DNA of 64,000 bases from the NCBI GenBank assembly GCA_964017045.1, contig OZ024794.1, positions 53,164,608-53,228,607 on the forward strand. The letters run 5' to 3'. Shown here piece after piece: positions 10,511-23,214 of this stretch (position 1 is its first letter; each line of letters begins with the position of its first letter). Source of the DNA: Omphiscola glabra. Its lineage: Eukaryota > Mollusca > Gastropoda > Lymnaeidae. The notes under the pieces were generated by a model. It was given only the letters and a program-made list of their open reading frames with translations. It was not told the DNA's origin and ran no database searches. The position numbers were made by a program, and so were the translations under genes.

Positions 10511-11170
10511 AACTACAGAAAAATGAGGGGTGGGGGCCCTTGGACTATTGTATTCTCCATTTTGAAATATGATTATTGTCATACATCTAAAATGTAACTG
10601 AAAAAATGCTTGAATGTTAGAGGAAGAGAGGAAGATCGACAAAACTAACAGGAACTTGAAAGAGATCTGGACCAAGCGGGTGATATACAGACATCTGGAC
10701 CTAGCGGGTGATATACAGACTCACATATTAAATTTTGTACTGAGAGTGTATCATGTTTTGTGGAAGCTGTAGGCTTGAGCAGAATATCCTCCATCATACA
10801 AGTCAACAATTAACTGAAGTTCTGCCCAATAATATTTTTTTTTTATTTTTTGCATTTTAGAAGTAACGTTTTATAAATTAAGTTTAACAAATAATCTGCC
10901 CTAAAGCTTAGAAAGAAATCCCTGTTTCTTTTACACAAAGTTACAAAGCAGCTATTTAAATTTAAAATTTTTCCATTACACCATACGATGTCTCACGTAT
11001 GTATAAGTGCGTCACAGTAAGTAAGTTATACGACTAATATTACCAGTAAAATCCCCAGGTAATTATATAAAAAAACATCGAATCCATTTACAGTAAAACA
11101 GAATGTAATGAAAAGCAAAAGAAAATTGGTCAACAACATAAAGGTGAGGGAAAAGAAAACACATCTAAAA

Positions 11171-11345
11171 CAGCGGTTATCAACCTGTGGGTCACGACCC
11201 CTTTTAGGGGGTCGAACGAACCTTACACAGGGGTCGCCTAAGACAATCGTAAAAACAAATATTTTTGAAGTAGCAACGCAAATAATTTTACGGTTGGGGA
11301 ACTGTATTAAAGGGTCGCGGCATTAGGAAGGTTGAGGGACCACTG
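11171..11345 (+). mobile_element. SPIN-like non-autonomous hAT transposon, copy 2
   Basis: Begins cagcggttatcaacctgtgg, continues gtcacgacccctttt and gggtcgcctaagac, and ends gggtcgcggcattaggaagg followed by ttgagggaccactg. It is flanked by an exact 8-bp target duplication, atctaaaa (11163-11170 and 11346-11353). The interior is about 20 bp shorter than in the other two copies. Confidence 0.9.
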
Positions 11346-11349
11346 ATCT

Positions 11350-12250
11350 AAAATAAGAAGAATAACGTTCTTTATACACGCAGTAAAATGTTCAATCTCA
11401 AATATCAAAGATAGCCAAGGGCGAAAAGTGTAATAGTATAATCTCCTTATCGTTTCCCACACATTCTGTGAATGATGGAAAAAAAAAAGTTTTAAAAACA
11501 AGTTTGAAAATGTTGTCGACGGGAACTTACTGAAATAAATGCTGTTTATCGTGTGGAGAAATGTATGTCCCTAAAGTAGTAATCAGATGTTGTTTGTCTT
11601 AAATGGTGACATGTCGGTATTTATGAAGGATGTTATGAACGGTTGTTTGATAGATGTGTTCCTGACATTGTGTCGGGCGGTCGAAACGCATTTCGGAACA
11701 CTGGAAAATGTTCTCAATCTCCAGATCCGGTGTTTCAAAGGAGACTGTTTGGGATGTGAAAAGGTTTTAATGAAAAGGCGCTCCTTGTGTTCCTGTCGTA
11801 AATACACCGTGACGTAACTTACACACAGTTCGTCAGAAGATGGACGGACTTCGGTGCGGCCTTGCGCGAAGACGTACGGCGCTACTACTGAACGCCGATT
11901 CAGAAATGTATCTGTTCTTAGGAAAGGAATTTGGCATTGGACGTCAAATTTTCACAGACTGCTCCCAAAGTTTCCTACGTTGCCAAATTGACGCCCCGTG
12001 AGAGTAAATACCGCCGAATGCGCACCCCTGCTAGTATTCTTTTATTTCTAAAACAATGTACATATGTCACACAATAAAGAAATGGTTAGGGATGATAGTA
12101 AATTTGTATTTATTATAAACGTTCTAGAAAAGACATTTCGTACCTGTAACAATAACCAGAAGTGCTAAGTATTTTATCTTATACTATAATAGGTGAATAT
12201 ATAATTTTTATATGATAAATATCATATTTATGAAAAGCCTACCAAAAGTA
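11350..12250. other. Unannotated region
   Basis: 11580-11815 is open on both strands and somewhat richer in GC, but I recognise no protein family and see no splice-site pair that builds a gene. The remainder is AT-rich. Confidence 0.5.
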
Positions 12251-12254
12251 TTTT

Positions 12255-12450
12255 GACATTCAATCATACAAGACATTCATTTAAATCACACAAAACAATC
12301 ATTTCAATCACTCAAGAAGTCATTTCATTCACACAAGACAATCATTTCAATCACACAAGACATTCATGTAAATCACACACGACAACCATTTCAATCACAC
12401 AAGATTTCTTTCACACATGACAGTCATTTCATTCACACATGATAGCTATT
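12255..12450. repeat. About 22-bp minisatellite, 9 units
   Basis: Unit atttcaatcacacaagacaa plus tc, with length variation. Confidence 0.88.
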
Positions 12451-12774
12451 TAGTCTGGAAAAATCCTTTAGTTCTTTTTTCTTGGTAAACTTAGTTCGCT
12501 CAGTTTGACTAACAGTGTTATGTGTCTTTAAGTCAGGGCACAAAAAGCGTTATATCAAGGGAGAAAACCGTCGTGCCTTCGCATCAATCATGCAGACGAT
12601 AATAGAAACATAAGAGGTATTTTAACACTGAACAGACACTGACACAGATTAAAAGGATTAGCTTAACATCTGCAAAATTAAAACAGTGATGGAGAAACAA
12701 TTAGAGGTAGTTTTTTTCTCACCCAAAATTCACAAAACCATCAAAAGTGAAGGGAAAGAATGAAAATCTCACCA

Positions 12775-13320
12775 AAAACAACAGCTACCTACAGCAGCAA
12801 GCAAATTATAGTAATTATAATAACAGCTACCTACAGCAGCAATCAAATTATAGTAATTACAATAACAGCTACCTACAACAGCAAGCAAATTATAGTAATT
12901 ATAATAACAGCTACCTACAGCAGCAAGCAAATTATAGTAATTATAATAACAGCTACCTACAGCAGCAAGCAAATATAGTAATTATAACAACAGCTACCTA
13001 CAGCAGCAAGCAAATATAGTAATTATAACAACAGCTACCTACAGCAGCAAGCAAATATAGTAATTATAACAACAGCTACCTACAGCAGCAAGAAAATATA
13101 GTAATTATAACAACAGCTACCTACAGCAGCAAGCAAATCATAGTAATTATAACAACAGCTATCTACAACAGCAAGCAAATATAGTAATTATAACAACAGC
13201 TACCTACAGCAGCAAGCAAATATAGTAATTATAACAACAGCTACCTACAGCAGCAAGCAAATATAGTAATTATAACAACAGCTACCTACAGCAGCAAGCA
13301 AATTATAGTAATTATATAAA
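12775..13320. repeat. 41/42-bp minisatellite, 13 units
   Basis: Unit aacagctacctacagcagca followed by agcaaattatagtaattataat. The left units are 42 bp and keep one frame open; the right ones are 41 bp through loss of one t. The Gln/Tyr/Asn-rich reading frame is a by-product. Confidence 0.95.
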
Positions 13321-13324
13321 GTAA

Positions 13325-14115
13325 TAACAACAAGAAACAAGCTTACAGACGAAAAGCAAGTAAAATACTAACGAACATCTCAAGAAATTTACCTCAGAAA
13401 AAGACCAATTGAACCCCTTGTTGCTTTAAATTTTACAAACAATAATCAGCTAGTATGTAGTATGCAATATCAGTGTAGCGATGACAAATGCAGACAATAT
13501 TGAGCATGTTCCTTAAAGACGAAAATGAATTATTTTTAATGTGATATTTTTTAGTGACCATGAATTTATTTTAATGCAGATATTACTCCAGTGTTCCCCA
13601 TAAGTTATATATTATACAATTCTAATCATTTGACTTCACATCGAAATGGTTCGTGATAGCGAGACTTTTATTTCTTTGCAAAATTTATCTGCACAATTCA
13701 AAAACCCCTAAAAACTAAGTTTTTTTGTATCAAGCCTTAATTTTTAAAGTATTAAACAAATGGGGGTGGCACTGAAAATTTGAGAAAGCACGCATTCAAG
13801 TACGGCACTTTATAAGAATCCAAATTAGTGCACCTCCCCATTCTCCCCACAACCCCCCCCCCCCGCTCGCACCGCATATTTTTTACACGCCCTTGAACTA
13901 AATGAATATGCTAATGACCCACCCGCTCTTACACCGCAAATTTTTTACACCAACTATTTCAGAAAAAAAGGAAATATCACGCACTGATCTTTGAGGGTTT
14001 GGGTTGGGGGTGGGGCTGACAATTTGAAAGCATGTGGTGCCATTGGCAATGAGTCCATGTGTTAATTTTCAGCTCAAAAGGTTCACGGGAAGTAGATTGA
14101 TAATCCTTCTAAAGA
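13325..14115. other. Region with no recognised gene
   Basis: Contains a diverged duplicate pair around 13866-13890 and 13922-13950 (gctc.caccgca.attttttacac). Otherwise nothing could be assigned. Confidence 0.5.
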
Positions 14116-14118
14116 TTT

Positions 14119-14432
14119 TAACACACACCTGGACAGAAAGAAACACACACCTGGACAGAAAGAAACACACACCTGGACAGAAAGAAACACACACCTGGAC
14201 AGAAAGAAACACACACCTGGACAGAAAGAAACACACACCTGGACAGAAAGAAACACACACCTGGACAGAAAGAAACACACACCTGGACAGAAAGAAACAC
14301 ACACCTGGACAGAAAGAAACACACACCTGGACAGAAAGAAACACACACCTGGACAGAAAGAAACACACACCTGGACAGAAAGAAACACACACCTGGACAG
14401 AAAGAAACACACACCTGGACAGAAAGAAATAT
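14119..14432. repeat. 21-bp minisatellite, 15 units
   Basis: Unit aacacacacctggacagaaa plus g, virtually identical in all units except the last. Because 21 is a multiple of three, open frames appear on both strands without being genes. Confidence 0.97.
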
Positions 14433-14517
14433 ACACATGGACAAAAGCAAAGTTAATGTTATAGGATTTAAAAAAAAAAAAACAATGATAAAAAACAACT
14501 TGTACAAAAGTGGCAAA

Positions 14518-14657
14518 ACACACACACACACAAACACAAACACACACAAACACAAACACACACACACAAACACAAACACACACACAAACACACACACAAA
14601 CACACACACACAAACACACACACACAAACACACACACACAAACACACACACACAAAC

Positions 14658-14708
<51 letters not shown>

Positions 14709-14747
14709 CAAACACACACACAAACACACACACACAAACACACACAA

Positions 14748-14832
<85 letters not shown>

Positions 14833-14872
14833 CAAACACACACAAACACACACAAACACACACACACACACA
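14518..14872. repeat. CA-rich microsatellite with CAAA interruptions
   Basis: About 355 bp of (CA)n broken by caaaca at irregular spacing. It stands 85 bp from the 21-bp array whose unit also has a cacacac core. Confidence 0.97.
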
Positions 14873-14944
14873 TATGCATCTTGATCAGACAGAAAGTTTT
14901 GGGAACATTGGTTCACGGCTTTAAAAAACTTGCATCAAAAGTTT

Positions 14945-16560
14945 AAAGTATCTCTTCCCTGTATAAAAAAAGTGTACACTTGTTGTACATCACACAAGCA
15001 AAATGTCAAGTTGTATTGAAGATATACATATTATTACTATCTTTGCACAATTTATGAGATTGGCCAGGCTTTATTCCCGGATGCTCTTTTAATAGTTTTC
15101 CGCCGTTAAATGACACACCCTTTGTGAGTGATTAAGGATTCAATCATTTATAAAATGGAAATCTTTCACAAAGCAGCACAATATAGTTTACATGATGGTT
15201 CGCACCGCCGAATGCACCACAAGACGCACCAACATAATTTCAACGAGGACCATATTTAGATGTTTAGATCTCCGCTTGTGACGTACATCGCACTGTGAAA
15301 TTTGGCTTGTTGAGGACTGGCAAGGAAAATCAACAAGCTGAGTGTAGACGAAGTTTTGGTTCAACCCCCTCCTCCTCCCCCATTCCCACCCCCTTCAGCT
15401 TTTAAATCGTAAAAAAAAAAAAAAAAAAAAACGTGCCAAGTTTTAGATTTGTTCTACGTGGCTTCACATTTCAAGTGACACAGGGGCGCTGTAATGACTT
15501 TAGGGACCTTAACGGGGAAACCTGAGCAGTCGCCGTGGCTACACTTGAATAGATGCCGCTTTTAAAGGGGGGGGTAGAGAACGCAGACTTCGGTTGGTGT
15601 GAATATGTATCGAAGAAAAGTATTGGTCAATTCGAGATACGCCCGTTGGGGCTTTGTGAACTTTTGCACGGCTCTACATCTGTCGATAAAAAAGCTCTTA
15701 TCGTGGGCTAACAATCCAAATAAAGTATGTTTAAACTTAATGGCTATTATGAATTGTTGGTTTGTGACCATTAATTATAATAAAAAATTTCGAATATTTC
15801 AATTAGCTTTTTAGTTTAATTACATTTTGAAAATTATTTTCTAAGGTGAATATGATGTCCCTTTTTGTGTTAGTAAATCGTTCCATTAGGTTTACGGCGC
15901 TGAAATGAAAATTATTCTCCGAGTTTGGTCCCTAAGTAACGATGGTGCGGGGCACGTGTCGATGCTAGAGACCGACCGAAAGTGATTTGACGATTTTGGC
16001 CGAATCCGAAACAAACCCGAAAGTTAAAAATGAGTTTGGGTCGAAACCGAAGCCGAAACCAAAAACTTAAGAAGACTTTCGGCCGAAACCGAAATATTTA
16101 GATATTTTGAAATTCGTCCACGCATATATTCTGCATACCTCGAAATTTTTTTTGGGAAAGTATCAATATTTACATTCTTTTTAGAAAAAAAATGAGATCA
16201 TCGTGAATATCAATAAATAAACATCTCATGAATAATTTGGCTTTTACCATTTAAATTTGAAGTAATTTTAATTTCTTAAAAATGTTTTAAAGAAGTATGG
16301 TAAGAGAAATCTGGCTGGGGGTGGGGTCAAAATTCTTTGCAAAATAGACAATTGAGTGCCCTTCACTTTTATAATATAATTACAACCTAGAAAATGTAAC
16401 CACAATAATTATTGTGGCTCTAATGGAGCCAACTTTCACGTAAATATCAGTTATTAACGCTATAAAATCATCAGCACAATGTTTCGTGGTTATCGTCATA
16501 CTAATGCTTTGTGTTTTCATACACAGCTGGCAAGATATACCTGTGTTAATATTTAGCCTA
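14945..16560. other. AT-rich region with no recognised gene
   Basis: Holds a poly(A) run near 15410-15431 and, at about 15970-16100, a cluster of gaaaccgaa/gccgaa motifs resembling decayed transposon DNA. No gene could be supported. Confidence 0.5.
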
Positions 16561-16574
16561 CTACCAAAACATCA

Positions 16575-16925
16575 TTTAGACTAAGTGTAAAACATCCTTT
16601 ATACTAATGAAAAGGCTTATTTACACTAAGTGAAAGGCATAATTTATACTAAATGTAAAAGATCATTTATACTAAGTGTAAAACAGTTTTATACTAAGGG
16701 AAAGGCAGATGTGTACTAAGTGAAAAGCATCATTTATACTAAGTGTAAAGCACCATTTATACTAAGTGTAAAGCATCATTTATACTAAGTGTAAAGCATC
16801 ATTTATACTAAGTGTAAATCACCCTTTATACTAAGTGTAAAGCACCATTTATACTAAGTTTAAAGCACCATTTATACTAAGTGTAAAGCATCATTTATAC
16901 TAAGTGTAAAACATCATTAATAATA
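16575..16925. repeat. 23-bp minisatellite, about 15 units
   Basis: Unit catttatactaagtgtaaag plus cat. The left units are degenerate and the right ones uniform. Confidence 0.93.
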
Positions 16926-17227
16926 AGTGGTGACAATCTGTGTGCGTGTTGTTGATTGGCTTGATAAATCATGGAGCCACTGGTGAACAATCGGGCTATT
17001 TGGTCACACATCTTGATTCAAGTCACTCCAAAACTGAATGTCTTCAAAGAAAGAAACATTCGAATAATCACATGTGAACTTAATTCAACCTGGCAACTCA
17101 CGGGCTTTGAATGGCATTGATTTAATAACCGAGTGGGACAAAAACGGAAATTTTTTAGTTTAAAAAACATTATATAAATAAATAAATATAATTGATTGCT
17201 TTTTAAAGTGTTAATACACCACATCGA

Positions 17228-17570
17228 ATTATTATTATTATTATTGTAAGTTTTTTATAGCGTAGTACCCCAACCTAGGACTGGGCTCACCACGCTGTAC
17301 ATACAATTTAACAAACATAAGCATTAACTTAAAAATTAACATACATTAATTAAATAAAACAAAACAAATGTGTATTCGCCCAACCACTCCATAAATTTTT
17401 AAAATTTCGAGCCATGGACGGCGCACAGTAGTATCGTTTATCGGTCGGGGTTTTTTTTTTTTTTTTGGGGGGGGGGGGGGGGGGGAATCAGTCAGGATAG
17501 TAGAGTTTAAAGAGATGTGTTTTGAGAGAAGTTTTGAAGGCTGTGATGGTTGGTATATTGCGATATGTAG
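17228..17570 (-). mobile_element. 5'-truncated copy of the CR1/L2-like LINE
   Basis: The order matches the 3' end of the longer element at 34610: ttattatt tail, agcg.agtacccca.ccta, ggctcacc.cgctgta, atttttaaaatttcgagccatggacgg, atcgtttatcggtc, aatcagtc, agagatgtgttttgag and ggttggtatattgcg. Homology stops near 17566. A 30-bp T/G run (17452-17486) has expanded inside this copy. Only the 3' UTR and the last codons of ORF2 are present. Confidence 0.85.
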
Positions 17571-18626
17571 TTTCATCGTTGCATTTTTGGCATGTAATAA
17601 ATTGTACTTGTTGTTCGTTCCAAAAATCTGCTTTTGTAAAGGGAAAAAAAGTCTTAATGTTTAAAAATAATTTGCATAAGACAATGCCGTTTAAGCCGTT
17701 AAATCCAATGAAAAATTCATATCCTTATAGCACTCACCAATTCGCTTATCGCTCATCCAAATAAGAACAAATCATAGGAAGTTGCAATTGGTTAATTTTG
17801 ATATCAATATCTCAACAAAAAAAAAATCAATTATGTGGCAGATTTGAAATTTGGTCTAGATTTTAATGTTCATATAAATTACCATATTCTTTCAATATAC
17901 GAAATTATGCGTAGGATTATTTGTTTTATAAGATGTAAAGCAACCCGTGGTAAAAGGGTGCTGGGGGCTGTGGAGTTTTAATGAATTTCAGGGGCGTACA
18001 AAAAATGTGTGGCTGCATCCGTTGGATGATTGTATTTATGATTATTAACAACTTTGAGGGATGATGGGTTTCATAATTTCATTTTTCCCCAGGAAGTACA
18101 CGATACGCCTAAGAATAAAGAAGTGAATTGGATTAGTAATTAACCTTCTTGGGTAAAGATATATCATGGGGAAAGGTATAAGGTGTGTACATTTGTATAC
18201 GGATGACAACGTCTTTAAATCAAATGATATTGCAGTCGTGAAAAGGGTGTGTTCGATTTTCGTTTCAATATTAACAATATTTAAAAACTCATTTATTTTA
18301 CAGACGTTTTAATTTAAATATTTAAAATAAAAAATTCAAATATGATTACCGGAATATACATTTCAGTTGGCCTTAACTGGTAGGGGTTAAGATTTCCTTT
18401 AAAAATAAGGAACTATACAGTTCAGGGAGGTGGAACATTTTTTGCGATAAAGAATAGTTCTTAAAAAACACAAGACTAAAAAACTGGATAAAATATGATT
18501 ATTTGTTTTTTAAATGATTTTTGGGAAATGGGTTTTCTTTATTGTTCAGAGTCCTGAAAAATGGTTTGTCTGGCCTATATTGAAAGAAAATAGTTATCAA
18601 AACCCAATGATGTGAGAAATCTATTA

Positions 18627-18631
18627 CACAT

Positions 18632-18705
<74 letters not shown>

Positions 18706-18706
18706 G
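18627..18706. repeat. (CA)n(TA)n microsatellite
   Basis: A CA run followed by a TA run, abutting the 5' break of the LINE at 18711. Confidence 0.95.
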
Positions 18707-18710
18707 AGCT

Positions 18711-19714
18711 GACGGGAGATTATTCAACATTGCGCGCCTTAGAGCTAAGACCAAAATAAGAAAGGTCATACTACGCGAGCTCTTATTTGCAGATGACGCC
18801 GCTTTAGTATCTCACTCAGCAGACGGCCTGCAGAGCCTTGTATCCAGTTTATCCACTGCCTGCAAAGAGTTTGGCCTGATCATCAGCTTAAAGAAAACCA
18901 ACATTATGGCTCAGGACGCTGACTCTCTCCCCACTATCTCCATCGACGACTGCGACTTGGATGCTGTTGACAGATTCACATATCTAGGGTCGAACATTTC
19001 GAGCACCCTCTCAATGGAGGATAAGACAAGTGGTAGGATAGGGAAGGCCGCAATTGTCATGGCGAGATTGAAGAAAAGAGTCTGATCCAATGCCAAACTC
19101 ACAACAAGAACCAAACTGCAGGTATACCAGGCCTGCGTACTGAGCACACTCCTCTATGGAAGTGAGTCTGGACCACATACACCAGACACGAAAAAAGGCT
19201 CAATGGCTTCCATCTCAGATGCCTGCGCCGCATCCTTGACATCAAATGTCAGGAAAAAGTCCCCAACACGGATGTCCTGTCTCAAACAAATATGTGCAGC
19301 GTCCCAGCCATTTTAATCCAAAGACGCCTCCGCTGGCTTGGGCACGTCAAGCGAACGCAACCTGGTCGCATACCTAAGGACGTGCTGTACAGCGAGCTGA
19401 CGACAGGGTCAAGGTCAGTTGGATGGCCTCGTCTCAGATACATAGACATATGCAAAATAGACATGAAGGTGGCCAACATCAACATCTCAAATTGGGAGGA
19501 CCTGGTGGAGGATCGATCCACATGGCGGGGCATCGTCAAGAAAGGATCACTACGTGCCGAGGAGCTTTACAGGGCGGAAGCAGCTGTAAAGAGAGCGCAG
19601 AGAAAGGCCAGAAAACCCTGCTCCACCGCATTCGTGTGTCGGACATGCAAACGAGACTGCCATTCAAGGATCTGTCTCACTAGCCACACAAAGAGCTGCA
19701 ACCAGAGAAGATAA
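18711..19714 (+). mobile_element. 5'-truncated non-LTR retrotransposon, C-terminal half of RT ORF
   Basis: Translation starts inside the polymerase domain with GRLFNIARLRAKTKIRKV, then the catalytic motif FADDAA. Next come YLGSNISSTLSMEDK, GRIGKAA, LLYGSES, RRLRWLGHVKR, GRIPKDVLY and NWEDLVEDRSTWR, and it ends with a C2HC-like finger, CRTCKRDCHSRICLTSHTKSC cut short by TAA at 19712. It is broken by an in-frame TGA at 19083-19085, where a Trp is expected, and by a one-base loss near 19167. The part from 19292 is open for 140 codons. The clade was not resolved. AT-rich sequence with catacatatatatga follows the stop. Confidence 0.85.
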
Positions 19715-20112
19715 ATATATCGTCTCTTGTAGACGGAAAGATGCCATACATATATATGATATATCGTATTTTTGTCTGAGGATACAATACATCAAATATC
19801 GATTCAGATACAAATGTGAAAATTGGATTTTAAATGCTGAGGCTTCATACGAACAGGTAGATTATAAATATTGTAGCGTTTATTTTTGTGTATGTGTCAC
19901 AATACAGACAAGGTGATGGAGACAAGTTCTTGACATAGTTTGATCGCACTGTCAATGTAACGTTTTATCCTGAAGCACAACATGCCATAATGTATCAAAC
20001 GTGATCCGTGTTGCCAGACTTGTCATCATTAAACACGTTACGGCCTCTGAATTTAAATGAAAATAATAAAATAAATATCAACCAGAATGTTCTTGTGTTT
20101 CACACAAATTAT

Positions 20113-20350
20113 GCCACATTTGGCCCCACATTTGATCCACATTTGATCCCACATTTGATGCCACATTTGATCCCACATTTGATGCCACATTTGATCCCCC
20201 ATTTGATCCACATTTGATCCCACAATTGATGCCACATTTGATCCCACATTTGATGCCGATTTGATCCCACATTTGATCCCACATTTGATCCCACTTTGAT
20301 CCCACATTTGATTCCACACTTGATGCCACATTTCATCCCACATTTGATCC
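20113..20350. repeat. 12-bp minisatellite, about 20 units
   Basis: Alternating cacatttgatcc and cacatttgatgc with occasional base losses. Confidence 0.95.
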
Positions 20351-20359
20351 TAAAGCCGT

Positions 20360-20920
20360 TGTAGTTATACAAAATTACCAGAAATTGGTGAGAGTTATAT
20401 TGGAAACTGAAATGCACAAAAACTATTTTCGCTCACAATCAAAGTAAAAACAAAGCAACTGTTTACCTAAACTAATTAGAATCAATTGAGATCAATACGC
20501 CACGCAGCCGAACTACAGCTGTCGCCAGCGGCGCTATGTTGCCACGTAATTAATGGATGCCTGGGTGACAGACTGACATACCCGTTTATTAAAGCAGCCG
20601 TCGATTTGGCTCTGGGACTTCTTGACAAAAAATTGGATGTGTTCATAAGTCTCCGAGAGGAGTATTTATTGCTATAATCTAAATAAACACAGGCTAAACT
20701 TATAGGGATTATATTGATTGTAGGTGTGAATCTTCAGTACCACGTCAGATGGCCAACAGCCAAGTGCTAGTCACTGATGACTTGAGAATGTCCTGCTTAC
20801 TCGAACTTGACGACTTTGAGGTTAAGACGGTGGCATTATCTTATGTTTGGTCAGTACCTATCACCTACACAGTAAGAGCGTGCTTAAAAGGGACAGCCGC
20901 GTCTCACTTGGGCGGCTGAA
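20360..20920. other. Region with no recognised gene
   Basis: 20486-20677 contains a 63-codon plus-strand frame with mixed composition, but I recognise no family and no convincing splice sites. Confidence 0.4.
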
Positions 20921-20928
20921 CTCGAAAC

Positions 20929-21116
20929 CAAAGGCGTAGCGAAGGGGGGGCTGGGGGGACACAAATCCCCGGGCGCTAGCTAGTTAGGGGCGCCAAAATG
21001 TGCTTTGATATTATTTTATTGATGAAAATAATGGGTTTGAGGTTTGAAAAAAGACAAAAGGGGCGCTTTAAAATGAATCTCGTCCCCGGGCGCCAAACAC
21101 TCTAGCTACGCCTCTG
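20929..21116. mobile_element. hAT-type MITE with CAAAGGCGTAGC ends
   Basis: Left end caaaggcgtagc and right end gctacgcctctg are inverted repeats (11 of 12). The flanks carry an exact 8-bp duplication, ctcgaaac (20921-20928 and 21117-21124). Inside, ccccgggcgc occurs near both ends. The size of 188 bp, the CA..TG ends and the 8-bp duplication fit a non-autonomous hAT element. Confidence 0.8.
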
Positions 21117-21124
21117 CTCGAAAC

Positions 21125-23210
21125 GGCAAATCCGATGTGATATTGTGTGGGTTAACACGTCGAGTTTCTTTCATCGATGTAAATACAGGGCGATGTCGAG
21201 AGGTTTGGCTACAATCGAATACCCATGGCGCAAGAAAATGAGTTCTTTAAAAACATAAAAATATAAATAAATGCAAACCATGATCTCTAAAAGGTTCCAG
21301 CAGTTCCATATTTCTCCATTGATTTTCGTATGTCAGGGACACTTTAACTTGAATTGGAATTATTACTGAGATAATTCGAGTATCATTAATATAGTTCATT
21401 TAATATAAAAAACTTGCCCCTGAAGTATGTGTATTTATTTTATTGACAACATCTATTTTCAGGACAAAGTATACAAGAAATTGTTGTCCTTTCGTTGAAA
21501 AAAAATAAGGTGCCAAACCTAAAATCTAAAAATTAAAAATGTAAAACTCTCTTTCTATTAAAAAGAACCCACCCACATTTGGCATATTTACAAGTGTGTC
21601 GTGTTGAAACAAAGCTATTTGCTGTGAAAAGCTCTCAGACCGATGGAGTTACAAATTGGTCGGCAGTTAATGAAACGTGCCCCGCACCTCTCGCCCGCCC
21701 CCATCCCCCGGCCGCTCTCGACCGCGACATATTTATTACAGCACTCCCACCCGCGTTCCTGGCAGCCATTTAACATCGTGATAAAAGTCAACAGCCCCTC
21801 GTGGCGATCTGGGCATATCAGCAGCTCACAGGAAATCAGCAAGGCGCGATTGTGGTTTTATGGGCATCGATGCACACGTCAAGCTGAAACTAACTCGACG
21901 GAGATGGATTTTTTTTTAAAATTTAAAAAACAAAAACATAGTAGGCAGGCAGACTGACATCTCGCGCATTACAGGAAACATTTGTTCAACTTAGATTAAA
22001 ATGCTTGGTCTTAAGGTGACAAGAAGAAGAGAGGGACGTATCAAGCTAAAGAAAACATCTTAGTTGAATTCAGAGCGGGAATGTCAGGGAGCTGCAGTTG
22101 TTGTCTGTCAGACAGATGTGAGGCCTGTTGGTTTCCTTGTGGTAATGATCGCTGATGAATCTGGTATTGAAACAGGGACGGGTATCTATGTTATCGGTGT
22201 CGCGTGGCCATTACTCACCTCACGCAATGGAGTTGAAGCCATGAAACATGTGCACATAAAATGACAACAGACAATCAGGATGGATGACCTCGTCCATGAT
22301 TTTAGGGTTGGGGGAGGGGCGATCCCGTGATGAGTGGCGGTGCCAGGTGATCAATGGGATATTTTGATCTCTCATCTCTTAGAAGCGTAGTCTTTCTGCC
22401 TAAATTTTTAAAAATTCAAAAAAAATAATAAAAAAAAGACTTAAAATATAGATAAATCGGATCTGTATTCCTTGAACATGATTTATTCGGTGTTGAAAAT
22501 TGAAATAAAGGGGAAAAAATGACGCTTGTCTCACGTCAACCACCGACTAGAAAGAGAATTCTTTGAAGAAGTAAAACGACCCACCTTCATAACACTGACA
22601 CGTGCTACGGTTTTAATTTTGTTTATTGTGTCCCTAAACTAGAGATATCTATACAAGCCAACTACCACTCACTCACTGAACTGCTCACGAAACATTTTAA
22701 GAGACAGCTTGAATGATAATCTAAAGTGCGGCTTTTTGTTACTCGCTTACTAGCATCGTATTCCATTTATTTATTTATTGAAAAATGACAAGATATATTT
22801 TTTTCCAATTTATATTTTCAAATTTTTTTATTTATGTTATTTTAATTATAGTTTTGTGTATTTTACTTTTTTAAAGGTACTAAGTTTCATTTTCTTACAA
22901 TAGCGTGGGGGTGAGTAATATTGGCAAAACGATCGCTTTCTCCTCTCCATGTTGTCAGTATGGATGGTGATAGGTCATGCTTATCCCAGGTACAATAATT
23001 CTGTGTTGTGTTCAGGGAATGACTACTAAGCCAGGTCATGGATAAATTTCAGGAATATTGCAAGCGTTCACTTATTTAAAATTATGAAAATTGCAAGAGT
23101 GCAGGTATACGAAAAAAAAAAAAGGTAAACGAAGACGTTATGTTTGGGCCTGCTTGCCAAGTGCAGGAGCTTCAGAAGTTTACGTGAGATACAAGTTCAA
23201 GATTTGCTGT
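21125..23210. other. Low-repeat region, possible conserved noncoding DNA
   Basis: 21560-21900 and 22060-22330 are complex, balanced-composition sequence in a window otherwise full of repeats. Short open frames do not resemble known proteins and are interrupted. I cannot assign a function; unannotated exons or regulatory DNA are possible. Confidence 0.35.
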
Positions 23211-23214
23211 AAAA

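Noticed and set aside
10246..10572. 108-codon Arg/Glu-rich frame
   Set aside because: Composition artefact of the GA-rich tract.
11583..11817. Facing open frames on both strands
   Set aside because: Neither resembles a known protein, and mirrored frames suggest chance absence of stops.
14069..14946. Long Cys/Val- or Thr/His-rich open frames
   Set aside because: Translations of the 21-bp and CA-rich repeats.
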